A stretch of 64,000 bases of DNA from DATJLY01 sp035604615 (GTDB lineage: Bacteria > Pseudomonadota > Alphaproteobacteria > ATCC43930 > CGMCC-115725), in NCBI GenBank assembly GCA_035604615.1, contig DATNID010000049.1:1-64000 (forward strand). The letters are read 5' to 3'. Below, in pieces: positions 34,009 through 42,411 of the stretch. The notes beneath the pieces are model-generated. The model was not told the origin of the DNA. It did no database searches and saw only the letters and a program-made list of their open reading frames with translations. The translations under genes were made by a program, and so were the position numbers. Position 1 is the stretch's first letter. Each line of letters opens with the position of its first letter.

Positions 34009-34650
34009 TTATCCGTGCGGCGGCTGGTTGACGGCGACGACGCGCCAGCCATGGGCGGCAATGGGCTCGGGGAAATACTCGATCCGCGTGAGCGAGAGCG
34101 TGTCGACCGCGAAGGTCAGCGCGGCCTCGGGACCGAGTCCCAGCGCCAGCGACAATGCGGCGCGGATCGTGCCGCCATGCGAGATCGACACCAATTCGCG
34201 GCCGCGATGGCGCTCGTTGAGCCGCTCGATGCCGCGATGGACGCGGCGCGTCAAGGCGGCGAAGCTCTCGCCGCCGGGCGGCGTCTCGTGCGCCGGCGCG
34301 AGCCAGAAGCGGCGCGCCTCGTCGCCGCGCCGGGCGTAGAGATCGCTGTATTTGAGGCCCTGCCAGTCGCCGAAATTCTGCTCGATGAGGTCGGGCTCGA
34401 TGTGTAGTGCGGGGCCGGGAATGGGCGCGGGACCTTGGGCGCCCGCCTCGACCAGCGCCGCCGCCGTCATGTGCGTGCGCTGCAGCGGGCTCGCGATCCA
34501 TATCGCGTCCTCGGGCAGGCGCGATGCCAATGCGGCGAAGGCGGCGCGGTCCGCAACATCGCACGGAAAGTCGGTCTGGCCATAGCAGCAGCCCTGGTTC
34601 ATGGTCACCGGGGCGTGCCGGATCCACCACCACCGCGTCACCACGCCCAT
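34009..34650 (-). CDS. cobC: Histidine phosphatase, probable alpha-ribazole phosphatase
   Basis: 213 residues. The phosphohistidine motif is WWIRHAPV near the N-terminus; ASPLQRTHMTA, EQNFGDWQGLKYSDL and SISHGGTIRAAL complete the catalytic set of the phosphoglycerate-mutase-like family. EQNFGDWQG is typical of CobC, which removes the 5'-phosphate from alpha-ribazole or cobalamin phosphate. It starts at 34650, overlapping cobS by 13 bases, which supports the cobalamin assignment over a general phosphatase. Confidence 0.85.
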   Translation of the reverse strand: MGVVTRWWWIRHAPVTMNQGCCYGQTDFPCDVADRAAFAALASRLPEDAIWIASPLQRTHMTAAALVEAGAQGPAPIPGPALHIEPDLIEQNFGDWQGLKYSDLYARRGDEARRFWLAPAHETPPGGESFAALTRRVHRGIERLNERHRGRELVSISHGGTIRAALSLALGLGPEAALTFAVDTLSLTRIEYFPEPIAAHGWRVVAVNQPPHG

Positions 34651-35417
34651 GACGCCGCCGCGAGCAGCATCGCCGTCTCGCCTCCCTGCTCGATCGCGCC
34701 CAAGACGTCTCCGGTGTGGCCGCCGATCTGGCGCTCGGCCAGCGCCGCGAGCGCCGCCATGGTCAGCCCTGCGATGACGAGCGCGGCGATGCCGGCGCCG
34801 AGCCCCAGCGCCGCGAGCGCGATCACCGCGGCGAGGCCCAGCGCCCACGCCATCTCCTCCGCCTCCGGCCGACCCGCGGCGGCGCCGAGCCCGTCGCTGC
34901 GCGCCGCCGGCACCAGATAGAGCACCGCCGGCAATCCGCCGCGCCCGACCGCGTGGGCGGCGACGAAAGCGGCGAGCGCGGCCCCGCCCGAGGCGAGCGT
35001 CGCCACCGCGGCGGCGCGCAAGCCAACGCTGAACACCACGGCCAGCACGCCGTAGGCGCCGCTGCGGCTGTCGCGCATGATGGCGAGCTTGGCCTCCCTG
35101 TCGGCGCCGCCGCCCAAACCGTCCGCGGTGTCGGCGAGCCCGTCCTCATGGAGCGCGCCGGTGACCAGCGTCCCTGTCCCGACCGCGAGCAGCGCGGCGC
35201 AGAGCGGCGGCATATGCACGGACATGGCGACGGCGAAGATCGCGGCGCAGGCGACGCCGATGGCGGCGCCAACCAGCGGCAACGCCCACGAGGCGCGCGC
35301 CAGGTCGCCGGGCTCCGGCGCGGTGGCGGCGCCAAAGGGAAGCCGGGTGAGGAAGCGCGCCGCAATCAGCAGTTCCGTTCGGCGGCGCTCGCCGTCGCTC
35401 CAGAAGGAGAGGCGCAT
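34638..35417 (-). CDS. cobS: Adenosylcobinamide-GDP ribazoletransferase (cobalamin synthase)
   Basis: Joins adenosylcobinamide-GDP to alpha-ribazole at the inner membrane. 259 residues, with the N-terminal AARFLTRLPFG, the metal-binding HEDGLADTADGLGGGADREAKLAIMRDSR-type region and several hydrophobic helices. The start at 35417 (MRLSFWSDGER) is chosen because LLIAARFLTRLPFG follows at the usual distance. It is divergent from cobT across 85 bases and is also called cobV. Confidence 0.93.
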   Translation of the reverse strand: MRLSFWSDGERRRTELLIAARFLTRLPFGAATAPEPGDLARASWALPLVGAAIGVACAAIFAVAMSVHMPPLCAALLAVGTGTLVTGALHEDGLADTADGLGGGADREAKLAIMRDSRSGAYGVLAVVFSVGLRAAAVATLASGGAALAAFVAAHAVGRGGLPAVLYLVPAARSDGLGAAAGRPEAEEMAWALGLAAVIALAALGLGAGIAALVIAGLTMAALAALAERQIGGHTGDVLGAIEQGGETAMLLAAASWAW

Positions 35418-35502
35418 GGCGGCGATCTTAACGCCAAGCCCGGCGGCGGGACACCACGCGTTTTTGCCTGTAAGGTCCGGGCCGTTCAGCGCGGAGGAGA
35501 CG

Positions 35503-36528
35503 ATGACGGAAGACGCGGCGCGGGCAACCCTCGCCGAGATGCGCGCGCTCATGGCGGAGCTGCCCGGCCCGGACCTCGAGGCCGGAACCGCGGCGGCGAC
35601 GCGCGAGGCGCAGCTCACCAAGCCGGCGGGCGCCTTGGGCCGGCTCGAGGAGATCGCGCACTGGGTCGCGACCTGGCAAGGCCGCCACCCGCCTGCGGTG
35701 CGCCACCCGCGCACGGCGGTCTTCGCCGGCAATCACGGGGTCGCGGCCCAAGGCGTCTCGGCCTATCCCGCCGATGTCACGGCGCAGATGGTGCAGAATT
35801 TCGTCGCCGGCGGCGCGGCGGTGAACCAGCTGTGCCAGTCGGTCGATGCCGATCTGCGCGTCTACGAGATGTCGCTCGACGATCCGACCGCGGACATCAC
35901 GCAAGCGCCGGCGATGGGCGACGAGGACTGCGCGCTCGCCATGAGCTACGGCATGATGGCGGTCGAGCCCGGCGTGGACTTGCTCGCGGTGGGCGAGATG
36001 GGCATCGCCAACACGACTTCGGCGGCGGCGCTCGCCTGCGCCTTGTGGGGCGGGGATGCCTCCGACTGGGTCGGGCCCGGCACCGGCGTCGCGGGCGCCG
36101 CGCTCGCCAACAAGATCGCGGTGGTGCAGCGCGCGGTCGAGCTGCACAAGCCGGCGGGGCCCGACCCGTTCGAGCTGCTGCGCCGCCTCGGCGGGCGCGA
36201 GCTGGCGGCGATCGCGGGCGCGGTGATGGCGGCGCGGCGTGCGCGCGTGCCGGTGCTGCTCGACGGCTATGCCGCGACGGTCGCGGCCTCGGTCTTGATG
36301 AAGGCCGACCCGCGCGCCCTCGACCACTGCCTGGTGGCGCATTGCTCGGCCGAGCCGGGCCACCGCCGCTTGCTGGCGATGATCGAGAAGACGCCGCTGT
36401 TCGATTTCGGCATGCGCCTGGGCGAGGGCTCGGGCGCGACGCTCGCGATCGCCGTCGTCAAGGCCGCGGTCGCGTGTCACACGGGGATGGCGACCTTCGC
36501 CGAGGCGGGGGTGAGCGGGAAGGCGTGA
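35503..36528 (+). CDS. cobT: Nicotinate-nucleotide-dimethylbenzimidazole phosphoribosyltransferase
   Basis: Makes alpha-ribazole 5'-phosphate from the lower-ligand base and nicotinate mononucleotide. 341 residues, with LTKPAGALGRLEEIA, FAGNHGVAAQGVSAYP, VGEMGIANTTSAAAL and the catalytic glutamate in MRLGEGSGATLA. ATG 35503 is preceded by GCGGAGGAG. This is the phosphoribosyltransferase CobT, not the VWA chelatase subunit of the same name. It ends four bases before the convergent cupin gene. Confidence 0.95.
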   Translation: MTEDAARATLAEMRALMAELPGPDLEAGTAAATREAQLTKPAGALGRLEEIAHWVATWQGRHPPAVRHPRTAVFAGNHGVAAQGVSAYPADVTAQMVQNFVAGGAAVNQLCQSVDADLRVYEMSLDDPTADITQAPAMGDEDCALAMSYGMMAVEPGVDLLAVGEMGIANTTSAAALACALWGGDASDWVGPGTGVAGAALANKIAVVQRAVELHKPAGPDPFELLRRLGGRELAAIAGAVMAARRARVPVLLDGYAATVAASVLMKADPRALDHCLVAHCSAEPGHRRLLAMIEKTPLFDFGMRLGEGSGATLAIAVVKAAVACHTGMATFAEAGVSGKA

Positions 36529-36531
36529 GAC

Positions 36532-37122
36532 TCAGAGGGCGTAGGGTATCTGTTCCGGACCGGGCGCCTCGCCGGCCGCGCCGGTGGCAGGATCGAAGCG
36601 CCCCTGCATGAAGCCGCCGACCTTCTCGCTGCGCACGATGACCGCGATGGTGCGGACGGGGCCGGCGAATTCGGCATGGATCATGCGCGGCGGCACGATG
36701 TCGATGAAGCCCGGGCGGACATGGTAGTCGCCGTCCTCCTGGAGCGCGGCGCCGGCGCGGCGATAGCGCACCACGCGCTCTTCGCCTTCGAGCACGCTGT
36801 AGACGGTCCAGGTATGGGCGTGATCGTGCACCGCGGTCGCCTCGCCGGGGTGCTTGATCAGGCCGTTGATGACGAAGCGGTAGTCGGGGTCCTCGTAGAA
36901 CAGCAGGTTCTGCGCGCGCTTGCGACCGGCGGGCGGCGCCGGCCAGGATTTCGCGCTGTCGTGGAGCGCGGGCGACTCGAGCAGCATCGGCAACAGCCCC
37001 GCGACCCGGCGCCAGCGTTCCGCATCGTCAAGGTCCAGCCGCCACAGCGCCCGCATCGCAGCGACGAAATCGCGCAGCAGCTCCGGTGCCTCTACCACTT
37101 GCACACGAGCTCGTCGGCCCAC
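36532..37122 (-). CDS. Cupin-fold protein, cysteine-dioxygenase-like
   Basis: About 196 residues. A double-stranded beta-helix metal site is suggested by VHDHAHTWTVYSVLEGEE (two or three histidines plus a glutamate) and a later PPRMIHAEF histidine. This resembles the predicted metal enzymes related to cysteine dioxygenase. The GTG at 37120-37122 overlaps the Rieske gene by 31 bases; GTGs at 37104 and 37098 are alternatives. It is the third gene of an operon with a Bug protein and a Rieske oxygenase, so it may act on the same oxidised substrate. Confidence 0.7.
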   Translation of the reverse strand: MGRRARVQVVEAPELLRDFVAAMRALWRLDLDDAERWRRVAGLLPMLLESPALHDSAKSWPAPPAGRKRAQNLLFYEDPDYRFVINGLIKHPGEATAVHDHAHTWTVYSVLEGEERVVRYRRAGAALQEDGDYHVRPGFIDIVPPRMIHAEFAGPVRTIAVIVRSEKVGGFMQGRFDPATGAAGEAPGPEQIPYAL

Positions 37123-38393
37123 GCCTCGCGCCAGTTGCCGCCGGGCGGCACCACGCCGTCATAGGGCCGGATGCCGCTATGGGTCTTGGGATCGGCGCCG
37201 GGCGGGACCTCGCCGCGCTCGACCGCTTGGGTCGCGTCGAGCAGCATCTTGCGCAAGGTGGTGATGGCGCGGTCGGTGGTGCCGAGATATTCCTTGGAGC
37301 GGTCGACGATCGGCCCCATGCCTTCCTGGACCGCGAAGTCCTGGGTGTTGACGCCGTCGATGCCGGTGAAGCTCGACGTCTTCTGCGCCTGTCGGTCGAT
37401 CAGGTAGTCGTTCGAGGGATTGCGCTTGAGCACGAAGGTGCCGGGAATGAGATCGTCCTTGCCGCGCCCGGAATGGTGCTCGAACACTTCCGCCAGCTCG
37501 GCCGAGATCGCGATCTCCGGGTCGGCGCTGTAGCACCAGTTGTAGACGTTCGTTTGCTCGTCGTCGATCGGGACCCAGATATGGCCGTCGAGCTTGGGCA
37601 CCTCGTTGCGCCCCCACAGGCCGCGCAAGCCGCCGCGCATCTGCTGGAACGGCATCACGTAGTGATAGAGCCGCACATATGTGCCGTCGGCCCCGGCCTG
37701 GCGGGTCGAGACGTAGTAGTAGCCGTAATCGGTGCGCTCGACCTCGAGCCGCGGCGCGCGGTCGCGCTGGCGCAGCTGCATGGTGTCGCCGAGCTTGAGG
37801 TTGTGGAGGAACGAGGAATGCGCGGTGTCGAGCCCGCCCTCGAGCGCCTGGAGATAGTTGCACGCCTCGTAGGTCTTGGAGACGTGGCAATGCGTCGCCG
37901 GCGCGCGCGTCCATTCATAGTCGGGCGGCTCCGGCATCGCGTCTTGCGGCCCGAGATAGGCCCACACGATCCCGGCCTTCTCATTGGTCGGATAGGCCTT
38001 GATCCGGACCGTCGCCTTGAGCGGGCTGCCCTCGGGCTCCGAGGGCATGTCGACGCAATTGCCGTCGACGTCGAACTTCCAGCCGTGATAGACGCAACGC
38101 AGCCCGCACGCCTCGTTGCGGCCGAAGAACAGGGGCGCGCGGCGGTGGGGACAGAAGGCCTCGACCAGCCCGACGCGGCCCTTGGTATCGCGGAAGGCGA
38201 CCAGGTCCTCGCCCAGGAGCCTGACGCGAACGGGCGCGCCGTCGGGCTCGGACAGCTCCGTCGACAGGCAGGCGGGCTGCCAGTAGCGGCGGAACAGCTC
38301 GCCCGCGGGCGTGCCGCTTCCCACTCTCACCAGACGCTCGTTGTCCTCGCGCGACAGCATGGGGGCCTGCCGAATGATTATGTTGCTAAGCAT
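37092..38393 (-). CDS. Rieske non-heme iron oxygenase, alpha subunit (phthalate-dioxygenase-like)
   Basis: 433 residues. The Rieske [2Fe-2S] ligands are C81, H83, C100 and H103 (FCPHRRAP and CVYHGWKFD). The mononuclear iron site has H192 and H197 in GGLDTAHSSFLHN, with D189 as the probable bridging residue. Similar enzymes hydroxylate or demethylate aromatic acids and receive electrons from a phthalate-type reductase. No reductase or ferredoxin gene is nearby. Alternative start at 38360 (MLSREDNERLV). It lies between a Bug-type binding protein and a cupin on the same strand. Confidence 0.88.
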   Translation of the reverse strand: MLSNIIIRQAPMLSREDNERLVRVGSGTPAGELFRRYWQPACLSTELSEPDGAPVRVRLLGEDLVAFRDTKGRVGLVEAFCPHRRAPLFFGRNEACGLRCVYHGWKFDVDGNCVDMPSEPEGSPLKATVRIKAYPTNEKAGIVWAYLGPQDAMPEPPDYEWTRAPATHCHVSKTYEACNYLQALEGGLDTAHSSFLHNLKLGDTMQLRQRDRAPRLEVERTDYGYYYVSTRQAGADGTYVRLYHYVMPFQQMRGGLRGLWGRNEVPKLDGHIWVPIDDEQTNVYNWCYSADPEIAISAELAEVFEHHSGRGKDDLIPGTFVLKRNPSNDYLIDRQAQKTSSFTGIDGVNTQDFAVQEGMGPIVDRSKEYLGTTDRAITTLRKMLLDATQAVERGEVPPGADPKTHSGIRPYDGVVPPGGNWREAWADELVCKW

Positions 38394-38431
38394 CCTAGGC
38401 CCGCGCGCGAAGAGCGCGCAAGCGGCGCGAT

Positions 38432-39451
38432 CTAGGGTGCGATTGCGTCGCGGGCGCGTTTGGCAAGGTCGGGCGGCAGGTCCAGGATGGACTTAACCAT
38501 GTCCTCGAGGTCCCGGCCCGGCACCGGCACGATGGCGATGGCGAGCCGGCGCGCATCCGCCAGGAAGTCCGGATCAGCCATGGTGGCGTCATAGGCCGCG
38601 CGCAGCGCCGCGACGCGATCGGGCGGAACCTTGGGCCCGACCGCGGTCGGCTTGCCGATCCGGTAAGGCGAGGAGAACAGCTCGAGCAGCTGCCGGTCGG
38701 CGTCGTTGGCGGCGAGATCGGCGAGGAGCGGCACGTCCGGAAGATCGGGCGTCCGCGACCCGATCTGCACCAGGACGCGGATGGTCCCGTCCTTGAACCA
38801 CTCGTGGGTGCGTCCCTCGCCGGCGTACCAGGTGTCGCCGGCGTTGCCCTCGACCTCGCCCTGCTCGATCGCGTGCTCGACGCCGGCGTAACCGGCATAG
38901 CCGGTGATGACGCGGAACTTGGTGCCGAGCACGTGGTTCATCACCCGCGGATAGATCGCGGCCAGCGCCATGGGCGAGGCCGCGCCCATCACCACCTCGA
39001 TGCGCTTGGCGTCGTCGATCGTCTTGACATGCGACTTGGCCGAGACGATGGCGTCGCCGACTTCCAGCGTCATGTTGCCGAGCCAGTTCAAGGCGGCCGG
39101 ATCGACCTGCGCGGTCATCTGGCCGAGCGCCTTCAAGAGCGGCAGCATGTTGTGCAGGTTGGCGAGGATGGTGCCGTCCTGCGGCGCCCGGTTGAAGACG
39201 TAATCGGCGGCGATGGTGCCGGTCGCACCGGGCATGTTCTCGACCACGACGACGGGATTGCCGGGAATGTGGCGGCCGATGTGGCGGGCGAGGAGGCGCG
39301 CGCAATTGTCGTAAGGCCCGCCCACTGGCGTCGCAACCACCAGCAACACCCGCTTGCCGGCATAGAAATCGGCGACCGGATCGGCAGCGGCGGGGGCGGC
39401 GAGACCGAGCCAGGCCATGAGCGCGAGCGCGGCGAAGCGGCATTTGGTCAT
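38432..39451 (-). CDS. Bug/TctC-family tripartite tricarboxylate transporter binding protein
   Basis: 339 residues with a signal peptide (FAALALMAWLGLAAPAAA-D). A type II binding-protein fold follows: VVATPVGGPYDNCARLLARHIG, then NPVVVVENMPGATGTIAADY, both hallmarks of the Bug family. Such proteins bind carboxylates or aromatic acids in the periplasm. The membrane subunits TctA and TctB are absent here. The start at 39451 is preferred over 39484 because it gives a normal signal peptide. It is the first gene of the operon with the Rieske oxygenase and cupin. Confidence 0.82.
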   Translation of the reverse strand: MTKCRFAALALMAWLGLAAPAAADPVADFYAGKRVLLVVATPVGGPYDNCARLLARHIGRHIPGNPVVVVENMPGATGTIAADYVFNRAPQDGTILANLHNMLPLLKALGQMTAQVDPAALNWLGNMTLEVGDAIVSAKSHVKTIDDAKRIEVVMGAASPMALAAIYPRVMNHVLGTKFRVITGYAGYAGVEHAIEQGEVEGNAGDTWYAGEGRTHEWFKDGTIRVLVQIGSRTPDLPDVPLLADLAANDADRQLLELFSSPYRIGKPTAVGPKVPPDRVAALRAAYDATMADPDFLADARRLAIAIVPVPGRDLEDMVKSILDLPPDLAKRARDAIAP

Positions 39452-39517
39452 AGCGCGGCAGGTTACACAGCGATGGGCGCCCAAGGGAATTACATATGGC
39501 GCCGCAACGGTATCAAG

Positions 39518-39610
39518 CGTCCTTCGACTTCGCTCAGGATGAGGAGGGGTCTTTATGGCACAAAGAAAGGCTCCTCACCCGGAGCGGAGCGAAGCGTAGT
39601 CGAAGGGCGC
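39518..39610. repeat. Palindromic repeat family A, copy 4
   Basis: GCGTCCTTCGACTTCGCT and CAGGATGAGG on the left, CTCCTCACCCGGAGCGGAGC then GTAGTCGAAGGGCGC on the right. It is more diverged than copies 2 and 3. It occupies the gap between the divergent Bug-protein gene and regB. Confidence 0.75.
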
Positions 39611-39667
39611 AAGGGCCGCATTCCAGCCTGCCGGGCGGCGGCGCGCGCTTTCCCCTATACTGCCGCC

Positions 39668-41017
39668 ATGACATCCGACCTCGCCCGCGGGCCGATGCAG
39701 GCGCCGGCCGGGACCAGCGTCTCGGTCAGCCTGCGCACCTTGGTGCTGATCCGCTGGGTAGCGGTGTCGGGTCAGGCCGCGACCGTGCTGGTGGTGCATT
39801 ACGGCTTCCACCTCGAGTTCTCGACCGTGGGCGCGCTGGCGGCGGTGGCGATCTCGGCGGCGCTCAACATCGTCGCGACCTTGTCGCACCGCTCCGGCCT
39901 GCGTCTCGGCGACCGCGAGGCGTTCAACTATCTGGCCTACGACACCTTGCAGCTCGGCGTGCTGCTGTTCCTCACCGGCGGGCTGCAGAACCCGTTCGCC
40001 ATCCTGATGCTGGCGCCGGTGACCGTCTCGGCCACCATCCTGTCGCGCGCCAGCGTGATCGGGCTCTCGGTCATCACCGTCGCGGTGCTGTCGCTGCTGG
40101 CGCTCGTCCATCTGCCGCTGCCGGCGCTGCCCGGCATGTCGCTCGAGCCGCTGCCGCTCTATGTCCTCGGCATGTGGACGGCGCTCGTCTCCTCGACCGT
40201 GTTCATCGCCGGCTACAACTGGTCGGTGGCCGAGGAGGCGCGGCGCATGCGCGACGCCTTCGCCGCGACGCAGCTGGCGCTGGCGCGCGAGCAGCGCGTT
40301 TCGGCGGTGGGCGGGCTCGCCGCCGCCGCCGCGCACGAGCTCGGCAGCCCGCTCGCCACCATCGCCGTCGTCACCAAGGAGCTGGTCCGCGACCTGCCCG
40401 CCGACAGCCCCTATGCCGAGGACGCGCAGCTTCTCTTGAGCCAGAGCGAGCGCTGCCGCACTATCCTGGCCGAGCTGACGCGGCGGCGTGACGGCGAGGA
40501 CGGGAGCGAGCTCGACCCGCTTCCGGTCTCGGCCTTGGTCGAGGCCGCCGGCGAGCCGCATCGCCGCGCCGGCATCGCGGTCACATACCGCACCGCGCCC
40601 GGACGCGACGGCGCCGGCCACCCGTTCGACGAGCCGCGCGTCCCGCCCAGCCCCGAGATCATGCACGGTCTCGGCAACCTGCTGCAGAACGCGGTGCAGT
40701 TCGCCGAGCGCGAGGTGGCGGTGACGACGAGCTGGAACGAGGACATGGTCGCGGTCGACATCCTCGACGACGGCCCGGGCTTCCCGCAGCAGGTCTTGGC
40801 GCGCATCGGCGAGCCCTATATATCCGGGCGGGGCAGCGAGGCGCAGCAGCACATGGGACTCGGCATCTTCATCGCGCAAAGCCTGCTCGAGCGCACCGGC
40901 GCGCGGCTCGATTTCGCCAACCTGGCCGAGGGCGGCGCCGAGGTGGTGGTGGAGTGGCATGCGTCGACCTTCGCCGCGGCCGAGGCGCGGCCCCGATCCA
41001 AAGAGACCAGCGCATGA
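39668..41017 (+). CDS. regB: RegB/PrrB-type redox-sensing histidine kinase
   Basis: 449 residues with about six N-terminal membrane helices. The RegB quinone-binding signature GGLQNPF is at 104-110, the phosphorylated histidine is H223 in AAAHELGSPLATI, and the redox-active cysteine is C263 in SQSERCRTIL. An ATPase domain follows with GNLLQNAVQF, DDGPGFP and GLGIFIA. RegB couples the respiratory quinone state to global control of aerobic/anaerobic energy metabolism. The stop overlaps the regA ATG (ATGA). Confidence 0.95.
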   Translation: MTSDLARGPMQAPAGTSVSVSLRTLVLIRWVAVSGQAATVLVVHYGFHLEFSTVGALAAVAISAALNIVATLSHRSGLRLGDREAFNYLAYDTLQLGVLLFLTGGLQNPFAILMLAPVTVSATILSRASVIGLSVITVAVLSLLALVHLPLPALPGMSLEPLPLYVLGMWTALVSSTVFIAGYNWSVAEEARRMRDAFAATQLALAREQRVSAVGGLAAAAAHELGSPLATIAVVTKELVRDLPADSPYAEDAQLLLSQSERCRTILAELTRRRDGEDGSELDPLPVSALVEAAGEPHRRAGIAVTYRTAPGRDGAGHPFDEPRVPPSPEIMHGLGNLLQNAVQFAEREVAVTTSWNEDMVAVDILDDGPGFPQQVLARIGEPYISGRGSEAQQHMGLGIFIAQSLLERTGARLDFANLAEGGAEVVVEWHASTFAAAEARPRSKETSA

Positions 41018-41619
41018 GCGGAAGCGAAAATCGCGACGAGCCGAACGAGGGGGGCACGCGGCTGGTTGCCGCACTCGAGGGTCTGCCGGAGGCCGAGCGC
41101 ACGCTCCTCATCGTCGACGACGATGCGCCGCTGTGCCAGCGCCTCGCCCGCGCCATGGAACGGCGCGGCTTCGTGGTCGAGACCGCCGACAGCGTCGCTG
41201 CCGGCGTCGCCGCCGCCAGCGCCCGGCCCGCGGCCTTCGCCGTCGTTGATCTGCGCCTCGGCGACGGCAGCGGCTTGGCGGTGGTCGAGGCGCTGCGCCT
41301 GGCGCGGCCGAACGCGCGGATCGTCATGCTCACCGGCTATGGCAACATCGCGACTGCGGTGGCGGCGGTGAAGGCCGGCGCGGTCGACTACCTGCCCAAG
41401 CCGGCCGACGCCGACGCGGTCGAGCGCGCGCTTCTCTCGACCGACCAGGGGCTGCCGCCGCCGCCCGACGACCCGATGTCGGCCGACCGGGTGCGATGGG
41501 AGCACATCCAGCGCGTGTTCGAGCAGTGCGACCGCAACGTGTCGGAGACCGCGCGCCGCCTCAAGATGCACCGCCGCACCTTGCAGCGCATCCTCGGCAA
41601 GCACGCGCCGCGCGGCTGA
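41014..41619 (+). CDS. regA: RegA/PrrA-type response regulator
   Basis: 201 residues. The receiver domain has acidic DDD at 35-37, the phosphoacceptor D79 (VVDLRLGDGSGL), the T/Y switch in MLTGYGNIATAV and K in YLPKPAD. A proline-rich linker (PPPPDDP) leads to the highly conserved Fis-type helix-turn-helix NVSETARRLKMHRRTLQRIL. It is the cognate regulator of RegB, coupled by a four-base overlap. Confidence 0.95.
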   Translation: MSGSENRDEPNEGGTRLVAALEGLPEAERTLLIVDDDAPLCQRLARAMERRGFVVETADSVAAGVAAASARPAAFAVVDLRLGDGSGLAVVEALRLARPNARIVMLTGYGNIATAVAAVKAGAVDYLPKPADADAVERALLSTDQGLPPPPDDPMSADRVRWEHIQRVFEQCDRNVSETARRLKMHRRTLQRILGKHAPRG

Positions 41620-41622
41620 GCT

Positions 41623-42384
41623 TCAGGTCTGGAGAAACGCGCGCTCGGTGCCCTCGGCGACGAGCGCGGTGAGGCGGCCGCTCTTAAATGCGCCGGTGTC
41701 GATGCCGATGCGATTGGGGCGCACGACCGGCTCGGCCGCGATGGTGTGGCCGTGCACCACGACCCGGCCGAACGGCGCCTCCGACAGCAGGAACTCGTCG
41801 CGGATCCACAGCAAATCCTGCTCGCGCTGGCGCTCGAGCGCGACGCCCGGCTTGACCCCGGCATGGGCGAAGAAGTAGTCGCCCTCCGCGTGCGAGAGCA
41901 ACAGCGCGCGCAGGAATTCGACGTGGTCCTGCGGCAGGCGCTGGCCCAACTCGCGCTGCGCCCGCAGCAGCTCCTCGAGCGGCGCGTGCGGCGGCGGCGG
42001 CGCGACGCCGTAGCTCTCGAGCGTCTCCATGCCGCCGAAGCTGAGCCAGCCCGGGCCGGCCGAGACGTCGTCGAGAAAGCGCACCATGAAGTCCTCGTGA
42101 TTGCCCTTGAGATGGACGCTCTCGAAGCCCGGCACCGGTTCGCGCAGCAGGCGCTCGATCACTTCGCGCGAATGATCGCCGCGATCGACATAATCGCCGA
42201 GATAGACGATGACCTTGCGCGGCGCCGCATGCGAAGCGGCGTCGTCCTCGATGAGTCGCGTGAGCTGGCGCAGGAGATCGATGCGCCCGTGAATGTCGCC
42301 AATGGCATAGAGCCGCGTGCCGGGCGGGGCCGCGGGCAGCGGGCCCTCCTCGCGGCCGCGGGGGGCGAAGAACCGTCCGATCAT
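41623..42384 (-). CDS. Serine/threonine-type metallophosphatase
   Basis: 253 residues. The calcineurin-like phosphoesterase motifs occur in order: GDIHGR, GDYVDRGDHS, GNHEDFM, then FAHAGVKPG and VVHGHTIA with the later histidines. This is the small bacterial PPP-type phosphatase (lambda phosphatase/PrpA-like). A general protein-phosphatase or bis-nucleotide hydrolase role is possible. It converges on regA with only three bases between stop codons. Confidence 0.85.
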   Translation of the reverse strand: MIGRFFAPRGREEGPLPAAPPGTRLYAIGDIHGRIDLLRQLTRLIEDDAASHAAPRKVIVYLGDYVDRGDHSREVIERLLREPVPGFESVHLKGNHEDFMVRFLDDVSAGPGWLSFGGMETLESYGVAPPPPHAPLEELLRAQRELGQRLPQDHVEFLRALLLSHAEGDYFFAHAGVKPGVALERQREQDLLWIRDEFLLSEAPFGRVVVHGHTIAAEPVVRPNRIGIDTGAFKSGRLTALVAEGTERAFLQT

Positions 42385-42411
42385 GGTTCGACTATAGGCC
42401 CCCGGAGCGGC

